NCBI RefSeq assembly: GCF_009688965.1
Contig: NZ_AP021875.1
Location: 5,828,001-5,892,000 of the forward strand
DNA: 64,000 nucleotides
Direction of reading: 5' to 3'
Source of the DNA: Desulfosarcina widdelii
GTDB lineage: Bacteria; Desulfobacterota; Desulfobacteria; Desulfobacterales; Desulfosarcinaceae
Under the pieces are notes generated by a model. That model made no database searches. It was given only the letters and a program-made list of their open reading frames with translations, and was not told the DNA's origin. Positions 49,279 through 57,561 of the stretch are shown piece after piece; within the stretch, counting starts at the first letter, position 1; every line of letters begins with the position of its first letter. The translations under genes were made by a program, and so were the position numbers.

Positions 49279-50322
49279 ATGTCGATGCTGGAAAAAATGC
49301 GCCAATGGACGCCGCCGGAACACTGGCGGAAAATCACTACCATCGACGCCCACACCGGCGGCGAGCCCTTTCGCATCATTACCGGCGGATTGCCAAAATT
49401 GGCAGGCGAAACCATCCTGGCGCGACGGCGAGCCATGATCGAGCGTTTCGACCACCTGCGAACGGCCCTCATGTGGGAGCCGCGCGGCCATGCCGATATG
49501 TACGGCTGCATCGTCACCGAGCCGGTGTCCCCCGGAGCGGATTTTGGGGTTCTCTTTTTGCACAACGAGGGCTACAGCTCAATGTGCGGCCACGGCATCA
49601 TCGGCATGACCACTGTGGCGGTGGAGACGGGCATGGTCAGGGTCGTTGAACCGGTAACCACGGTGCGTATCGACGCCCCGGCCGGTCTGGTGACCGCCCA
49701 TGCCCGGTTGCAGAACGGCCATGTCAAAAGCGTCTTCTTCCACAACGTCCCTTCGTTCGTCTATGCTCTGGACCGGACGGTCGACGTGCCCGGACTGGGA
49801 ACGGTGCGCTACGATATCGCTTACGGCGGGGCGTTTTACGCTTTTGTCAGGGCCGAGGACCTGAACGTCACCACGGCACCGCAAGACTTCAATGTTCTCA
49901 TAGACAAGGGTATGGCCGTCAAACGGGCCGTCATGGCCGCCGGCCCGGTTATGCACCCCTTCGAGGAAGACCTGAGTTTTCTTTACGGCACCATTATTGT
50001 CGGTCCGCCCCGCAGCAAGGGGGTACATTCCAGCAACGTGTGCATCTTCGCCGAAGGGGAGGTGGACCGCTGCCCCACCGGCACCGGGGTGAGCGCCCGC
50101 CTGGCCCTGCACCATGCGCGTGGAGAGGTCGGCATCGACGAATCTATCGTCATCGAGAGTATTTTGGGGACCCGCTTTACCGGCAGGGTCGTCGAGGCCA
50201 CCACGTTCGGGGAGTTCGATGCTGTCATTCCCGAAGTGGAGGGCAGCGCCTGGATCACCGGTCGCAACGAATTCCTCATGGATCCGGAAGATCCGTTGAA
50301 AGACGGATTTATTTTCCGTTAG
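49279..50322 (+). CDS. trans-3-hydroxy-L-proline dehydratase (proline racemase superfamily)
   Basis: Predicted to dehydrate trans-3-hydroxy-L-proline to pyrroline-2-carboxylate. The 347-aa protein has the racemase fold with catalytic Cys103 (SSMCGHGIIG). The second catalytic position is Thr267 (DRCPTGTGVSAR) instead of Cys. The Cys/Thr pair marks the dehydratases; Cys/Cys marks proline racemase and 4-hydroxyproline epimerase. The frame is open to 49234; I use ATG 49279 (MSMLEKMRQWTPPEHW), with ATG 49285 as alternative. The reductase gene upstream completes the route to proline. Confidence 0.85.
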   Translation: MSMLEKMRQWTPPEHWRKITTIDAHTGGEPFRIITGGLPKLAGETILARRRAMIERFDHLRTALMWEPRGHADMYGCIVTEPVSPGADFGVLFLHNEGYSSMCGHGIIGMTTVAVETGMVRVVEPVTTVRIDAPAGLVTAHARLQNGHVKSVFFHNVPSFVYALDRTVDVPGLGTVRYDIAYGGAFYAFVRAEDLNVTTAPQDFNVLIDKGMAVKRAVMAAGPVMHPFEEDLSFLYGTIIVGPPRSKGVHSSNVCIFAEGEVDRCPTGTGVSARLALHHARGEVGIDESIVIESILGTRFTGRVVEATTFGEFDAVIPEVEGSAWITGRNEFLMDPEDPLKDGFIFR

Positions 50323-50356
50323 CATAAAACCCCGAGAAGCGAGGAGGACTCACGCC

Positions 50357-51388
50357 ATGGAATTTATCGCCACCCGCAAAGAGACCCAAATTCTCAACCC
50401 TGCCAAAGACCTGGCCTTGCGATCCATTCCCAGCGAAATTCGTGTCGATCCATTGACTGGAAGGACGGCCCGCATCTGTCATTTCATGAAGCTGCAGTGG
50501 CAAAAGCCCGATTTCGATCAGTTGGTCGCGGGGACTGAGAAGACCTGTCCCTTCTGCCCGGACAAAGTCCTGAAAATCACCCCCTTGTTTCCCAGGGAAA
50601 TCCTGCCGGAAGGTCGGTTGATCGACGAGGACCGGATTCTTTTTCCCAACATCGCACCTTACGACACCCTGGGCGCTGTGGCCACCATGGGTGACCGCCA
50701 CTATATTCCCATGACGGAGATTTCCGTCGAGCGTATCGTCCGCTCGTTCAACCTGGCTTTTGACTTTTTCCGCCGGGTCGAAGCCGTCGACCATCCGGAA
50801 GCGGTCTACCACCTGATCAACTGGAACTATATGCCCCCCGCCGGAAGTTCCCTGATTCATCCCCACCTGCAGGTGTTCTCGACCGCATCGGCTCCCAATT
50901 TGATGCGCCAGGAGCTGGATGCCGCAAAGGGGTATCTGGAGGCTAACCAGAGCAATTACTGGGAGGATTTGGTTGCCCATGAAAAGGCGGACAGAGAGCG
51001 GTATCTCGGTGCCATCGGTCGGACCCATTGGATGAGTGCCTACGCCCCCATGGGCGTGGCCGGAGACGTTCTGGCCGTGGTTTCGGGAGCGCGCTCCACC
51101 CTGGAACTCACCGACCAAGATCTTCGGGATCTGGCCGATGGTCTCACCCGTCTCATGGCAGGCTACGACCGGATGGGCATTTACAGCTTCAATATGAATT
51201 TTTTCACGGGGGCCAAAGACGATGCCGCCGCCCGTTTCCATCTTCTCTTCTCGCCCCGGACATTTTTTAACCAGGCCTTGGGAGCCACGGACGTTGGCGC
51301 CCTGCGAAATCTGTTCAACGAAACGATTTGCATGGCCTTCCCGGAAGAGATTAAGACGATGTTGGAACCTGATTTCGACCTACTTTAG
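50357..51388 (+). CDS. GalT-like protein of the HIT superfamily
   Basis: A 343-aa protein resembling galactose-1-phosphate uridylyltransferase. It has a zinc-type motif CPFCPDKV (about residue 55) and the nucleotidyl-transfer motif HPHLQ (SSLIHPHLQVFSTA, about 174-178), with the central His as the expected nucleophile. The second half is FSPRTF...GAL with FHLLFSPRTFFNQALG. The substrate is not readable; UDP-sugar chemistry has no obvious link to hydroxyproline. It starts 34 bases after the dehydratase, preceded by GAGGAGG, so it probably belongs to the same transcript or a divergent subset. Related 'DUF4931/GalT-like' proteins are uncharacterised. Confidence 0.75.
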   Translation: MEFIATRKETQILNPAKDLALRSIPSEIRVDPLTGRTARICHFMKLQWQKPDFDQLVAGTEKTCPFCPDKVLKITPLFPREILPEGRLIDEDRILFPNIAPYDTLGAVATMGDRHYIPMTEISVERIVRSFNLAFDFFRRVEAVDHPEAVYHLINWNYMPPAGSSLIHPHLQVFSTASAPNLMRQELDAAKGYLEANQSNYWEDLVAHEKADRERYLGAIGRTHWMSAYAPMGVAGDVLAVVSGARSTLELTDQDLRDLADGLTRLMAGYDRMGIYSFNMNFFTGAKDDAAARFHLLFSPRTFFNQALGATDVGALRNLFNETICMAFPEEIKTMLEPDFDLL

Positions 51389-51399
51389 TCGGGAAATGA

Positions 51400-53526
51400 T
51401 CAGCGCAGTGCCTTTTTGACGGTTTTGGCCATTTCAAGAAGGGTGTAGGGCTTTTTCAAGTAGCATGCGGCCCCCAATTTCAGGGCCTGGACAACCCTCT
51501 GGGTTTCGGAATAGCCGCTGGCGATGACGGCCCGCTGCTTGGGATGCGTCTTTAGAATTTGCCGGTAGGTTTCCAGACCATCTATTCCAGGTTCCATGAT
51601 CATGTCCAGGATCAGCAGATCGGTCCGATTATTGGCCATCCATGCAACCGCTTCTTCGCCGCTGGCAACGGCGTCGGTCCGGTAACCCAGTTTTTTCAGC
51701 ATGCCGGTGGCGACAATGCGCTGCTCGGCAACGTCGTCCACTACCAGGGCGTGGTCACCGTTGCCCATGAATTTTTCGACCGCCTCGTCTTCACGATCAC
51801 GCTCGGCAATCTGACGGCTGGACGGAAGATAGAGGTCGAACCGGGCACCTTTTCCGGGGTGACTGATTACATCCACATAGCCGCCGTTGTCCTTGGCCGT
51901 TCCCCAGACCACAGCCAGACCCAAACCCGTTCCGCTGCGTCCCATCACCTTTTTGGTGAAAAACGGTTCGAAGATCCGTTCCATATCCTTGGTCGCCATC
52001 CCTTGCCCGGTATCCGAAACGGAAAGGACGGTGTAGGCTCCGGGTTCGATCAGCTCATAGCCGGTATGGGCGGAATTCAGGATACAGTTCCGGGTTTCAA
52101 TGGTTACCGTGCCGCCTTCGGAGATGGATTCGGCGGCGTTAGACACGAGGTTCATTACCGTTTTGCCAAGTTGGGCAACAGCCCCCGTAACGGTGCTCAA
52201 ATGCGGATCTAAAACGGAGGCGAAGCGAACACCGGGATGGTACCTGGCCAATTCGGCGTGTTCGGGGCTGCCCAGGTATTCGGTGACAACGGCGTTCAAG
52301 TCGGCCACCTGCCGGGTCGGCACGCCGCGACGAGCCAGGGTTAACAGGTCTTTGACGATGGCTGCGGCCTTTTCTCCGGATTTTTTAATGGTTTCCAAAG
52401 GCGTTCGCAAAGAGCTGTCCTGCGGAAGATCCATGAGCAAAAGTTCGGGATAGCTCATGACGCCCGAGAGAATGTTGTTGAGGTCATGGGCCACGCCTCC
52501 GGCCAGGGTACCGATGGCCTCCATTTTTTCCGACCGCTGGATTTTGGCCTGCAGTTCCTGCTTTTCCTTTTCGGCGGCCTTCAATTCGCTGATATCCATG
52601 ACGGCGACAATGGCTCCCTGGCTGGCGTCTTTAGGCGTCAGGGGCCGAATTTTGATGTGGCAGGGCAGATGGGTGCCGTCTTTTCGAACGAGGTGGGTGT
52701 CGGGCAGGTCGATGGAGGACTGACCGATCCGGTAAGCCATTTGTCTGACATGGTCCACTTTGGCGATGTCCGGGAAAAAGCGGAGAATGTCGGGATCGAC
52801 GGGTTCGCCTGAGTCATAGCCGATCATTGAGATCATGGTTTCATTGGTCCACTGCGATTTTCGATCCTTAACCTGGGCGATGCCTACCGGCGAGGCCGCC
52901 AAGGTGGTTTTTAACGTTTTTTCACTCTCTTCCAGGGCCTGCTGGGCTTTTTCGCTGGCCCGGGAATACTGATAGGCCATGTACCCCAAAACAACGAAAT
53001 TGACCGCGATGTTGATGATATCGGCACTGTTTTCCAGAAAAGGGGAGAGGGAGTGGGACGGAGAAGCCGCCTGAAAATGGATATTCAGGGCCAGATAAGT
53101 ACCCATCAATAAGCATAGGGAAAGGATGTTGATCGCTTGTTTCCACGGTGCGATGAAAACGAAGACCGTAAGACTCAAAATGTAATACTGAAAGCCACTG
53201 TCCCAACCGTAGGCCAGGGCACACAGGCTGGAATGGAAGGCGACTTCAGTCACCCACAGCCCAAAGGCCAGGGCATGCTGTCGGCGATGATTCAAAAACA
53301 GGCAAAAGGCATCCAGAATCACGCAGAGAAGATTGTAAAAAAAGACATGGGCGGCGCCCAGAACCCAGAAGATGGGAATGAATGCACTGTGTCCCACCAG
53401 TGCGAAGACGAACATGAAATTGCTGGCAATAAAGTAGCGATGATAGCGGCCGGGCAGGTCGAATGGGATCCCGAACAACTTTCTGAAAAGGCGTTGACGA
53501 TAGGTGGGTGGAGCCGCTGCGTCCAA
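51400..53526 (-). CDS. Hybrid sensor histidine kinase (7TM-like membrane region, PAS, kinase, receiver)
   Basis: A 708-aa sensor. About six hydrophobic segments fill residues 30-190 (FIASNFMFVFALVGHSAFIP; YILSLTVFVFIAPW; SLCLLMGTYLALNI). A PAS domain follows (about 205-315, KTTLAASPVGIAQVKDRKSQ), then HisKA with phospho-His in GGVAHDLNNILSGVMSYPEL and HATPase (SDTGQGMATKDMERIFEPFF; RSGTGLGLAVVWG). A receiver domain with Asp in LLILDMIMEPGIDGLE ends in ACYLKKPYTLLEMAKTVKKA. It converges on the GalT-like gene with an 11-base gap. Ligand unknown. Confidence 0.88.
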   Translation of the reverse strand: MDAAAPPTYRQRLFRKLFGIPFDLPGRYHRYFIASNFMFVFALVGHSAFIPIFWVLGAAHVFFYNLLCVILDAFCLFLNHRRQHALAFGLWVTEVAFHSSLCALAYGWDSGFQYYILSLTVFVFIAPWKQAINILSLCLLMGTYLALNIHFQAASPSHSLSPFLENSADIINIAVNFVVLGYMAYQYSRASEKAQQALEESEKTLKTTLAASPVGIAQVKDRKSQWTNETMISMIGYDSGEPVDPDILRFFPDIAKVDHVRQMAYRIGQSSIDLPDTHLVRKDGTHLPCHIKIRPLTPKDASQGAIVAVMDISELKAAEKEKQELQAKIQRSEKMEAIGTLAGGVAHDLNNILSGVMSYPELLLMDLPQDSSLRTPLETIKKSGEKAAAIVKDLLTLARRGVPTRQVADLNAVVTEYLGSPEHAELARYHPGVRFASVLDPHLSTVTGAVAQLGKTVMNLVSNAAESISEGGTVTIETRNCILNSAHTGYELIEPGAYTVLSVSDTGQGMATKDMERIFEPFFTKKVMGRSGTGLGLAVVWGTAKDNGGYVDVISHPGKGARFDLYLPSSRQIAERDREDEAVEKFMGNGDHALVVDDVAEQRIVATGMLKKLGYRTDAVASGEEAVAWMANNRTDLLILDMIMEPGIDGLETYRQILKTHPKQRAVIASGYSETQRVVQALKLGAACYLKKPYTLLEMAKTVKKALR

Positions 53527-53648
53527 AATGACACTCCTTCTTGGGTGCCCGTTTCCCGGACAACAGTGGAGTTATCGGCAATTTCTTTCAAATCTGAAGG
53601 AGGATCTGTATTGCCTTCATCGTGATGAACAGGGGTAAAAAGACTTTT

Positions 53649-53819
53649 CTAAAGCTGGGAGATCGTCAGGTAGGTGACGGGGTCCAGTTCGATGGTATTC
53701 GATGACTCAAAGCCCAGCCGTGTTACGATCTGATCCAGGGCGGAGAGAAAGGCGGTAAAATCGATGAGGTCGAAGCTGATTTTACCGGCGGGCGATGGGT
53801 TTTTGGGGCATGGTTGTTT
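53649..53819 (-). pseudogene. Possible gene remnant (about 55 codons, no start)
   Basis: Minus-strand frame ending at TAG 53649 reads ...PSPAGKISFDLIDFTAFL, then SALDQIVTRLGFESSNTIEL and DPVTYLTISQL. The composition looks protein-like (balanced, with no runs of rare residues), but there is no start codon in frame. An ATG at 53823 is in another frame and soon stops. It could be the C-terminal scrap of a decayed gene. It occupies the 372-bp gap between two minus-strand genes. No family recognised. Confidence 0.3.
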
Positions 53820-53825
53820 TCATGA

Positions 53826-53865
53826 GGGCTCCCCGGGCAGGGATTTGCCTGGGGAGCCCGTTTTT
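53826..53865 (+). terminator. Strong hairpin with T-run (plus strand)
   Basis: GGGCTCCCC (53826-53834) and GGGGAGCCC (53851-53859) form a 9-bp stem followed by GTTTTTG on the plus strand. No plus-strand gene ends nearby, so it may instead be part of the 3' region of the minus-strand esterase gene (stem without a T-run in that direction) or a relic. Confidence 0.5.
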
Positions 53866-53898
53866 GTTTGGGGTTATGGACTCAGGGGCGGCATAGAT

Positions 53899-55218
53899 CT
53901 ATTGGTCGGCGGTTTGCAGGAGTACATCCAAAGCGCCGCAGTTTTCGCATTCAACGTTGTGCCAGAGATACCTGTCCCAGCCGTGCCTGTAATGTCTACC
54001 ATGCCTGCCATATAAAGGACTTGCCACCATAGCCGCGACCCACTCGGCGAAGGGAACGCCATCGACCTCTTCTGTGTAGAATTTCGGTGATCGTAGAATG
54101 GTGTGGTCCGTACCCGCTGCAATGTAATAGCGATAGTTGTAGGTATAATCGGCCGTAGCATAAGCGAAGCCGATCATCTGCTGGTGCCATTCGAGCCAAG
54201 GGGCATAGTCATCAATATTTCCATCATCATCTGCAACCGGCCAATTGTAGGGAGCGTTTTCATGATTGATATTTTTCATCACGTTATAGAAAAACACCTG
54301 GGTGCCGTCCCAGGCCGTGGTGTACTGGGCCAGTCGGCTGAAGGGGTGCCACCAAGCCAAGGTGGTGTAGATTTCGGCGATGGTGGTGTCCACTTGATAG
54401 CCATCGGGGAAAATCCATCGGGGCATCTGGACATTCCAGTTAAATACCCCTTCCGTGTTGAACTGGCCAGCCGTCACCCCGTTGCCCGCATCGCCCAGTA
54501 GATAGACCCGGGACCAGGGAAAGGCTTTCTTGATATAGGCAAAGGCCATGGCGGCGCCGTAGCTGCCGGCACTGGAACCGGTGACGAAAATGCGTCCGGG
54601 GTAGCGGGCGTTGTCCTTGAGCCATTTGAGCACCACCTGGAAATTGACGAAGCCGCGATGTTTGATTGTTTGCGGTACACCGCTATATGCCCCTAAAGAA
54701 TCAGCATATTCCGCATCGTTGGCCCCCCAGTGCAGATCGCCGGTGCAGTAAGGGATGTATACGAATCCCCATTTCTTGAAGGGGTTTTTCGGGTTGCCGG
54801 TGTCAAAGATGCCCATGTCCGTCGTATCGGCGAAACTGGCTAAGGTTTCCTGCTGGTCTTCGGAATAGGTGTGCACATACAGGCAGTTCATGGAGTCCCA
54901 GCAGGCACCACCTCCCTGAAAAAAAATTACCAGGTCGTTCTGTTGGCCCTCTTTTGCAAAAAAAGTAAATTTTGAGTCATATGTTATTATTTGACCCGTT
55001 TCTGGATCTTTATGGGGTGGACAAGAAGAACATGAAGGGGTGAGCCCGAGGTAGGTAAAATTTGGGTACACTTCATCGGGATCGATCTCCGTCCACTCGC
55101 CTGTCGTGCCCGGGCCGAAAAAAGGCCGGTGCTTCTTGTGTTTGGCCAATGCCGGCGAGACGATCAGCAAGAAGGTGATCGAAAGGAGTATCGGCAGCAA
55201 AAATCGGACGTTTTTCAT
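53899..55218 (-). CDS. Secreted pectinacetylesterase/Notum-family hydrolase
   Basis: A 439-aa exported serine hydrolase. Signal peptide RFLLPILLSITFLLIVSPALA (cleavage after about residue 25). The alpha/beta-hydrolase markers of the family are present: oxyanion region DLVIFFQGGGACWDSMNCLY, nucleophile Ser in FVTGSSAGSYGAAMAF, and an acid and His late in the chain (YYIAAGTDHTIL). The family removes acetyl groups from pectin in plants and a fatty acyl group from Wnt in animals; bacterial substrates are mostly unknown. Several Cys pairs (CSSC; CENC) suggest disulfides, fitting export. The C-terminus is unusually His/Arg/Tyr-rich (YGRHGRHYRHGW). Confidence 0.82.
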   Translation of the reverse strand: MKNVRFLLPILLSITFLLIVSPALAKHKKHRPFFGPGTTGEWTEIDPDEVYPNFTYLGLTPSCSSCPPHKDPETGQIITYDSKFTFFAKEGQQNDLVIFFQGGGACWDSMNCLYVHTYSEDQQETLASFADTTDMGIFDTGNPKNPFKKWGFVYIPYCTGDLHWGANDAEYADSLGAYSGVPQTIKHRGFVNFQVVLKWLKDNARYPGRIFVTGSSAGSYGAAMAFAYIKKAFPWSRVYLLGDAGNGVTAGQFNTEGVFNWNVQMPRWIFPDGYQVDTTIAEIYTTLAWWHPFSRLAQYTTAWDGTQVFFYNVMKNINHENAPYNWPVADDDGNIDDYAPWLEWHQQMIGFAYATADYTYNYRYYIAAGTDHTILRSPKFYTEEVDGVPFAEWVAAMVASPLYGRHGRHYRHGWDRYLWHNVECENCGALDVLLQTADQ

Positions 55219-55745
55219 GATCGAGTGCTCCTGTATGATGTGGGTGTTGAAAAAAGGGACACAAGACAGTGGCCACGGGAAATCGGATCGCCTTTTCTAT
55301 TGGTGACGCCGAAACCACGCACCAACTTTAAGGCGCTGCGGCGGCCCGCCAGGAGGAATATTTGATTGTATCGGAATCAGGGTTGCACAAAGTTTAGTGG
55401 AGTCTGGCGGGTGAGTCAACCCATATGGCACAATCAACTTTGGCTTCGCGGCAACGCATTGGTGTTTTACCGGCCCCGGAGAAAGGGATTTTCATCGCGG
55501 CCGTTAGGGTTCGATCCCCTGCCAAAGGTTGGGATGATAGAGACGATTCGATTCAAGACTGTCATTTTTGGTTGGTTTTGGTTGGTTTTAGGAAGACAAC
55601 CCAAACGATATTCAAAACAATTTGACTCCGGCCAGGGCTGCTTTTAAAGATAAGAGGATGGTTTTTGTGCATTTGTTCGATTGTCTTCCCGCCTCATCTG
55701 GAAAGAGAAGCGAAAATTATTTACCTGTCAACCGGAGGAGAAGTC
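55219..55745. other. Gene-free stretch before the Wtp operon
   Basis: A 527-bp gap between divergent genes. No gene is convincing. It holds the two-tetrad G-quadruplex word GGTTGGTTTTGGTTGG at 55570-55585. It also holds a promoter candidate for the Wtp operon (TTGACT 55622-55627, 17-base spacer, TAAAGA 55645-55650), leaving a leader of about 95 bases. The GGTTCGATCC word at 55508-55517 resembles a tRNA T-loop, but the rest of a tRNA is absent. Confidence 0.45.
55622..55650 (+). promoter_or_regulatory. Candidate promoter of the Wtp operon
   Basis: TTGACT (55622-55627) and TAAAGA (55645-55650) with a 17-base spacer, upstream of the ATG at 55746. This is the best sigma-70 match in the gap. Regulation by tungstate or molybdate is expected for such operons but no operator was recognised. 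Confidence 0.4.
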
Positions 55746-56732
55746 ATGCGCCAATCATTTTCAAAACGACCGATGGTTTCCATCCTGTTTACCGTTTTCC
55801 TGATCACCGCAGTCGGCATCCTGCCTGCGGCCGCAGGGGAGAAGGTCATCATTTTTCACGCCGGCAGCCTGACCGTACCGCTGGCCAAGATTGAAAAGGA
55901 CTTCGAGGCGGCCAATCCCGGTATCGTCGTCCTGCGCGAAGCCGGCGGCAGCACCAAGATGGCACGCATGATTTCCGAACTGGGCAAGCCCGCCGACATC
56001 ATGGCCTCGGCCGACTTCAAGGTGATCGACAAAACCCTGATTCCGAAACACGCCGACTGGAATATCCGGTTTGCCACCAACCAGCTTGTACTGTGCTATA
56101 CGGACAAGAGCCGCCATGCAGACGAGATCAATGCCGACAACTGGTACGAAATTCTGGCCAGGAAAGGGGTCGTCTGGGGCCATTCGGATCCCAACCTGGA
56201 TCCCTGCGGGTACCGCAGCCTGATGGTGCTGCAACTGGCCGAGAAATTCTACAACCAACCCGGATTGTACGACCGGCTGATCGCCAACCGGCCCGAGAAG
56301 AACGTGCGGCCCAAATCCGTCGAACTGGTTTCGCTGCTCAAAACCGGCAACATGGATTACGCCTGGGAATACCTCAGCGTGGCCGTGCAGCACGAATTGA
56401 AGTACGTCAAACTGGACGATCACATCAATCTTGGCAACTACAAATATGACAAGTTCTACGCCCAAGCTCAGGTAAAAGTCACCGGCAAAAAGCCCGGCAC
56501 CTGGATCACCCGCACCGGTAAATCCTGCACCTACGGCATTACGCAGGTCAAGAACGCCCCCAATCCCGACGGCGCCACCCGCTTTCTGGAGTACATGCTT
56601 TCCGCCGACGGCGGGTTGAAAGTCCTCAAGGAGATGGGCCAACCACCATTCGTTCCCTGCCGGGTGACGACCCAGGCCGTCAAGGATGCCCTGCCCGGAA
56701 ACCTCGGGAAGCTGGTGGAGGTTCGTGAGTAA
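55746..56732 (+). CDS. wtpA: Tungstate/molybdate ABC transporter, binding protein (WtpA-like)
   Basis: A 328-aa periplasmic oxyanion-binding protein. Signal peptide MRQSFSKRPMVSILFTVFL...AAAGE. The mature part begins KVIIFHAGSLTVPLAKIEKD, the HAGSL start found in WtpA and archaeal ModA rather than the TTST of TupA. LREAGGSTKMARMISELGKP and ADIMASADFKVIDKTLIPKH continue the WtpA pattern. I use ATG 55746 because GGAGGAGAAG is immediately upstream; the open frame starts earlier. The permease gene overlaps its end. This is the window's second such transporter; WtpA often binds both anions, TupA mainly tungstate. Confidence 0.9.
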   Translation: MRQSFSKRPMVSILFTVFLITAVGILPAAAGEKVIIFHAGSLTVPLAKIEKDFEAANPGIVVLREAGGSTKMARMISELGKPADIMASADFKVIDKTLIPKHADWNIRFATNQLVLCYTDKSRHADEINADNWYEILARKGVVWGHSDPNLDPCGYRSLMVLQLAEKFYNQPGLYDRLIANRPEKNVRPKSVELVSLLKTGNMDYAWEYLSVAVQHELKYVKLDDHINLGNYKYDKFYAQAQVKVTGKKPGTWITRTGKSCTYGITQVKNAPNPDGATRFLEYMLSADGGLKVLKEMGQPPFVPCRVTTQAVKDALPGNLGKLVEVRE

Positions 56733-57561
56733 TACGGTTCAAAGCGCAGCCCTGCCAGGGTCCAGGTCTCGTAGTCGGCAAAGCCGGGACCCGTTTCTCT
56801 GGCTGGCAGTGGCCAGCAGCGCCGTCATTGTTGCCTTCATCCTGGTTCCCCTGGTGGAGATGATGACGCAGCCCACCCTGGCTTCCCTCAAGGAAACGCT
56901 GATGGACCGGGATGTCATCCGGTCCATCAGGCTCAGCATCGTCACGTCAAGTTCGGCGGCCCTCATCGCCCTGGTGTTCGGCACGCCGCTGGCCTACCTG
57001 CTGGCCCGTCGCCGATTCCCGGGCAAGAAGATTCTGGAAAGCGTGATCGATCTGCCTATCATGATTCCCCATCCGGTGGTGGGCATCGCCCTTTTGAGTA
57101 TCGCCGGCCGGAACCATCCCATCGGGCGGGTGATGCAGTCGGTGGGCATCGAGGTCATGGGGACTGTTACCGGACTGATTGCCGTTCTAACCTTTGTGGG
57201 ATTGCCCTTTTACATCAATACGGTCAAGGCGGGGTTCGAAGAGATCTCGCCGCGGCTGGAGCATGTCTCCCGAAGCCTGGGGGCCTCGGCCGGCGGCACC
57301 TTCTTCCGGGTGACGCTTCCGCTGGCCTGGCGGCACATGGTTGTCGGGGCCATCATGTGTACGGCCCGGGCGGTGAGCGAGTTCGGCGCCGTGGTGATCG
57401 TGGCCTACCATCCCATGACGGCGCCGGTGATGATTTACGAACGGTTCACCGCATACGGCCTCAAGTACTCCCAGCCGGTGGCCGTTTGGTTGATCCTGGT
57501 CTGCCTCGTTCTCTTTCTGCTGCTGCGAATCTTCTCGTTGAAACCCAAGGCGGCGTCATGA
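56725..57561 (+). CDS. wtpB: Tungstate/molybdate ABC transporter, permease (WtpB-like)
   Basis: A 278-aa inner-membrane permease of the ModB/WtpB type with about six membrane segments. The EAA-type loop EEISPRLEHVSRSLGASAGG lies toward the C-terminal third. Other typical segments are PLAYLLARRRFPGKKILESV and DLPIMIPHPVVGIALLSIAG. I use GTG 56725 (VSNTVQSAAL), which has GGAGG in front and overlaps the wtpA stop by eight bases, instead of the upstream frame opening at 56686. Its own stop overlaps the wtpC start by four bases, so the operon is tightly coupled. Confidence 0.9.
   Translation: MSNTVQSAALPGSRSRSRQSRDPFLWLAVASSAVIVAFILVPLVEMMTQPTLASLKETLMDRDVIRSIRLSIVTSSSAALIALVFGTPLAYLLARRRFPGKKILESVIDLPIMIPHPVVGIALLSIAGRNHPIGRVMQSVGIEVMGTVTGLIAVLTFVGLPFYINTVKAGFEEISPRLEHVSRSLGASAGGTFFRVTLPLAWRHMVVGAIMCTARAVSEFGAVVIVAYHPMTAPVMIYERFTAYGLKYSQPVAVWLILVCLVLFLLLRIFSLKPKAAS

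Noticed and set aside
53818..53820. TGA upstream of the 53649-53819 frame as a second Sec codon
   Set aside because: The surrounding residues do not resemble any redox motif and no start codon with a ribosome site precedes it.
55500..55525. tRNA-like T-loop word GGTTCGATCC
   Set aside because: Only three clean stem pairs form around it, and no matching acceptor, D-arm or anticodon arm lies upstream.
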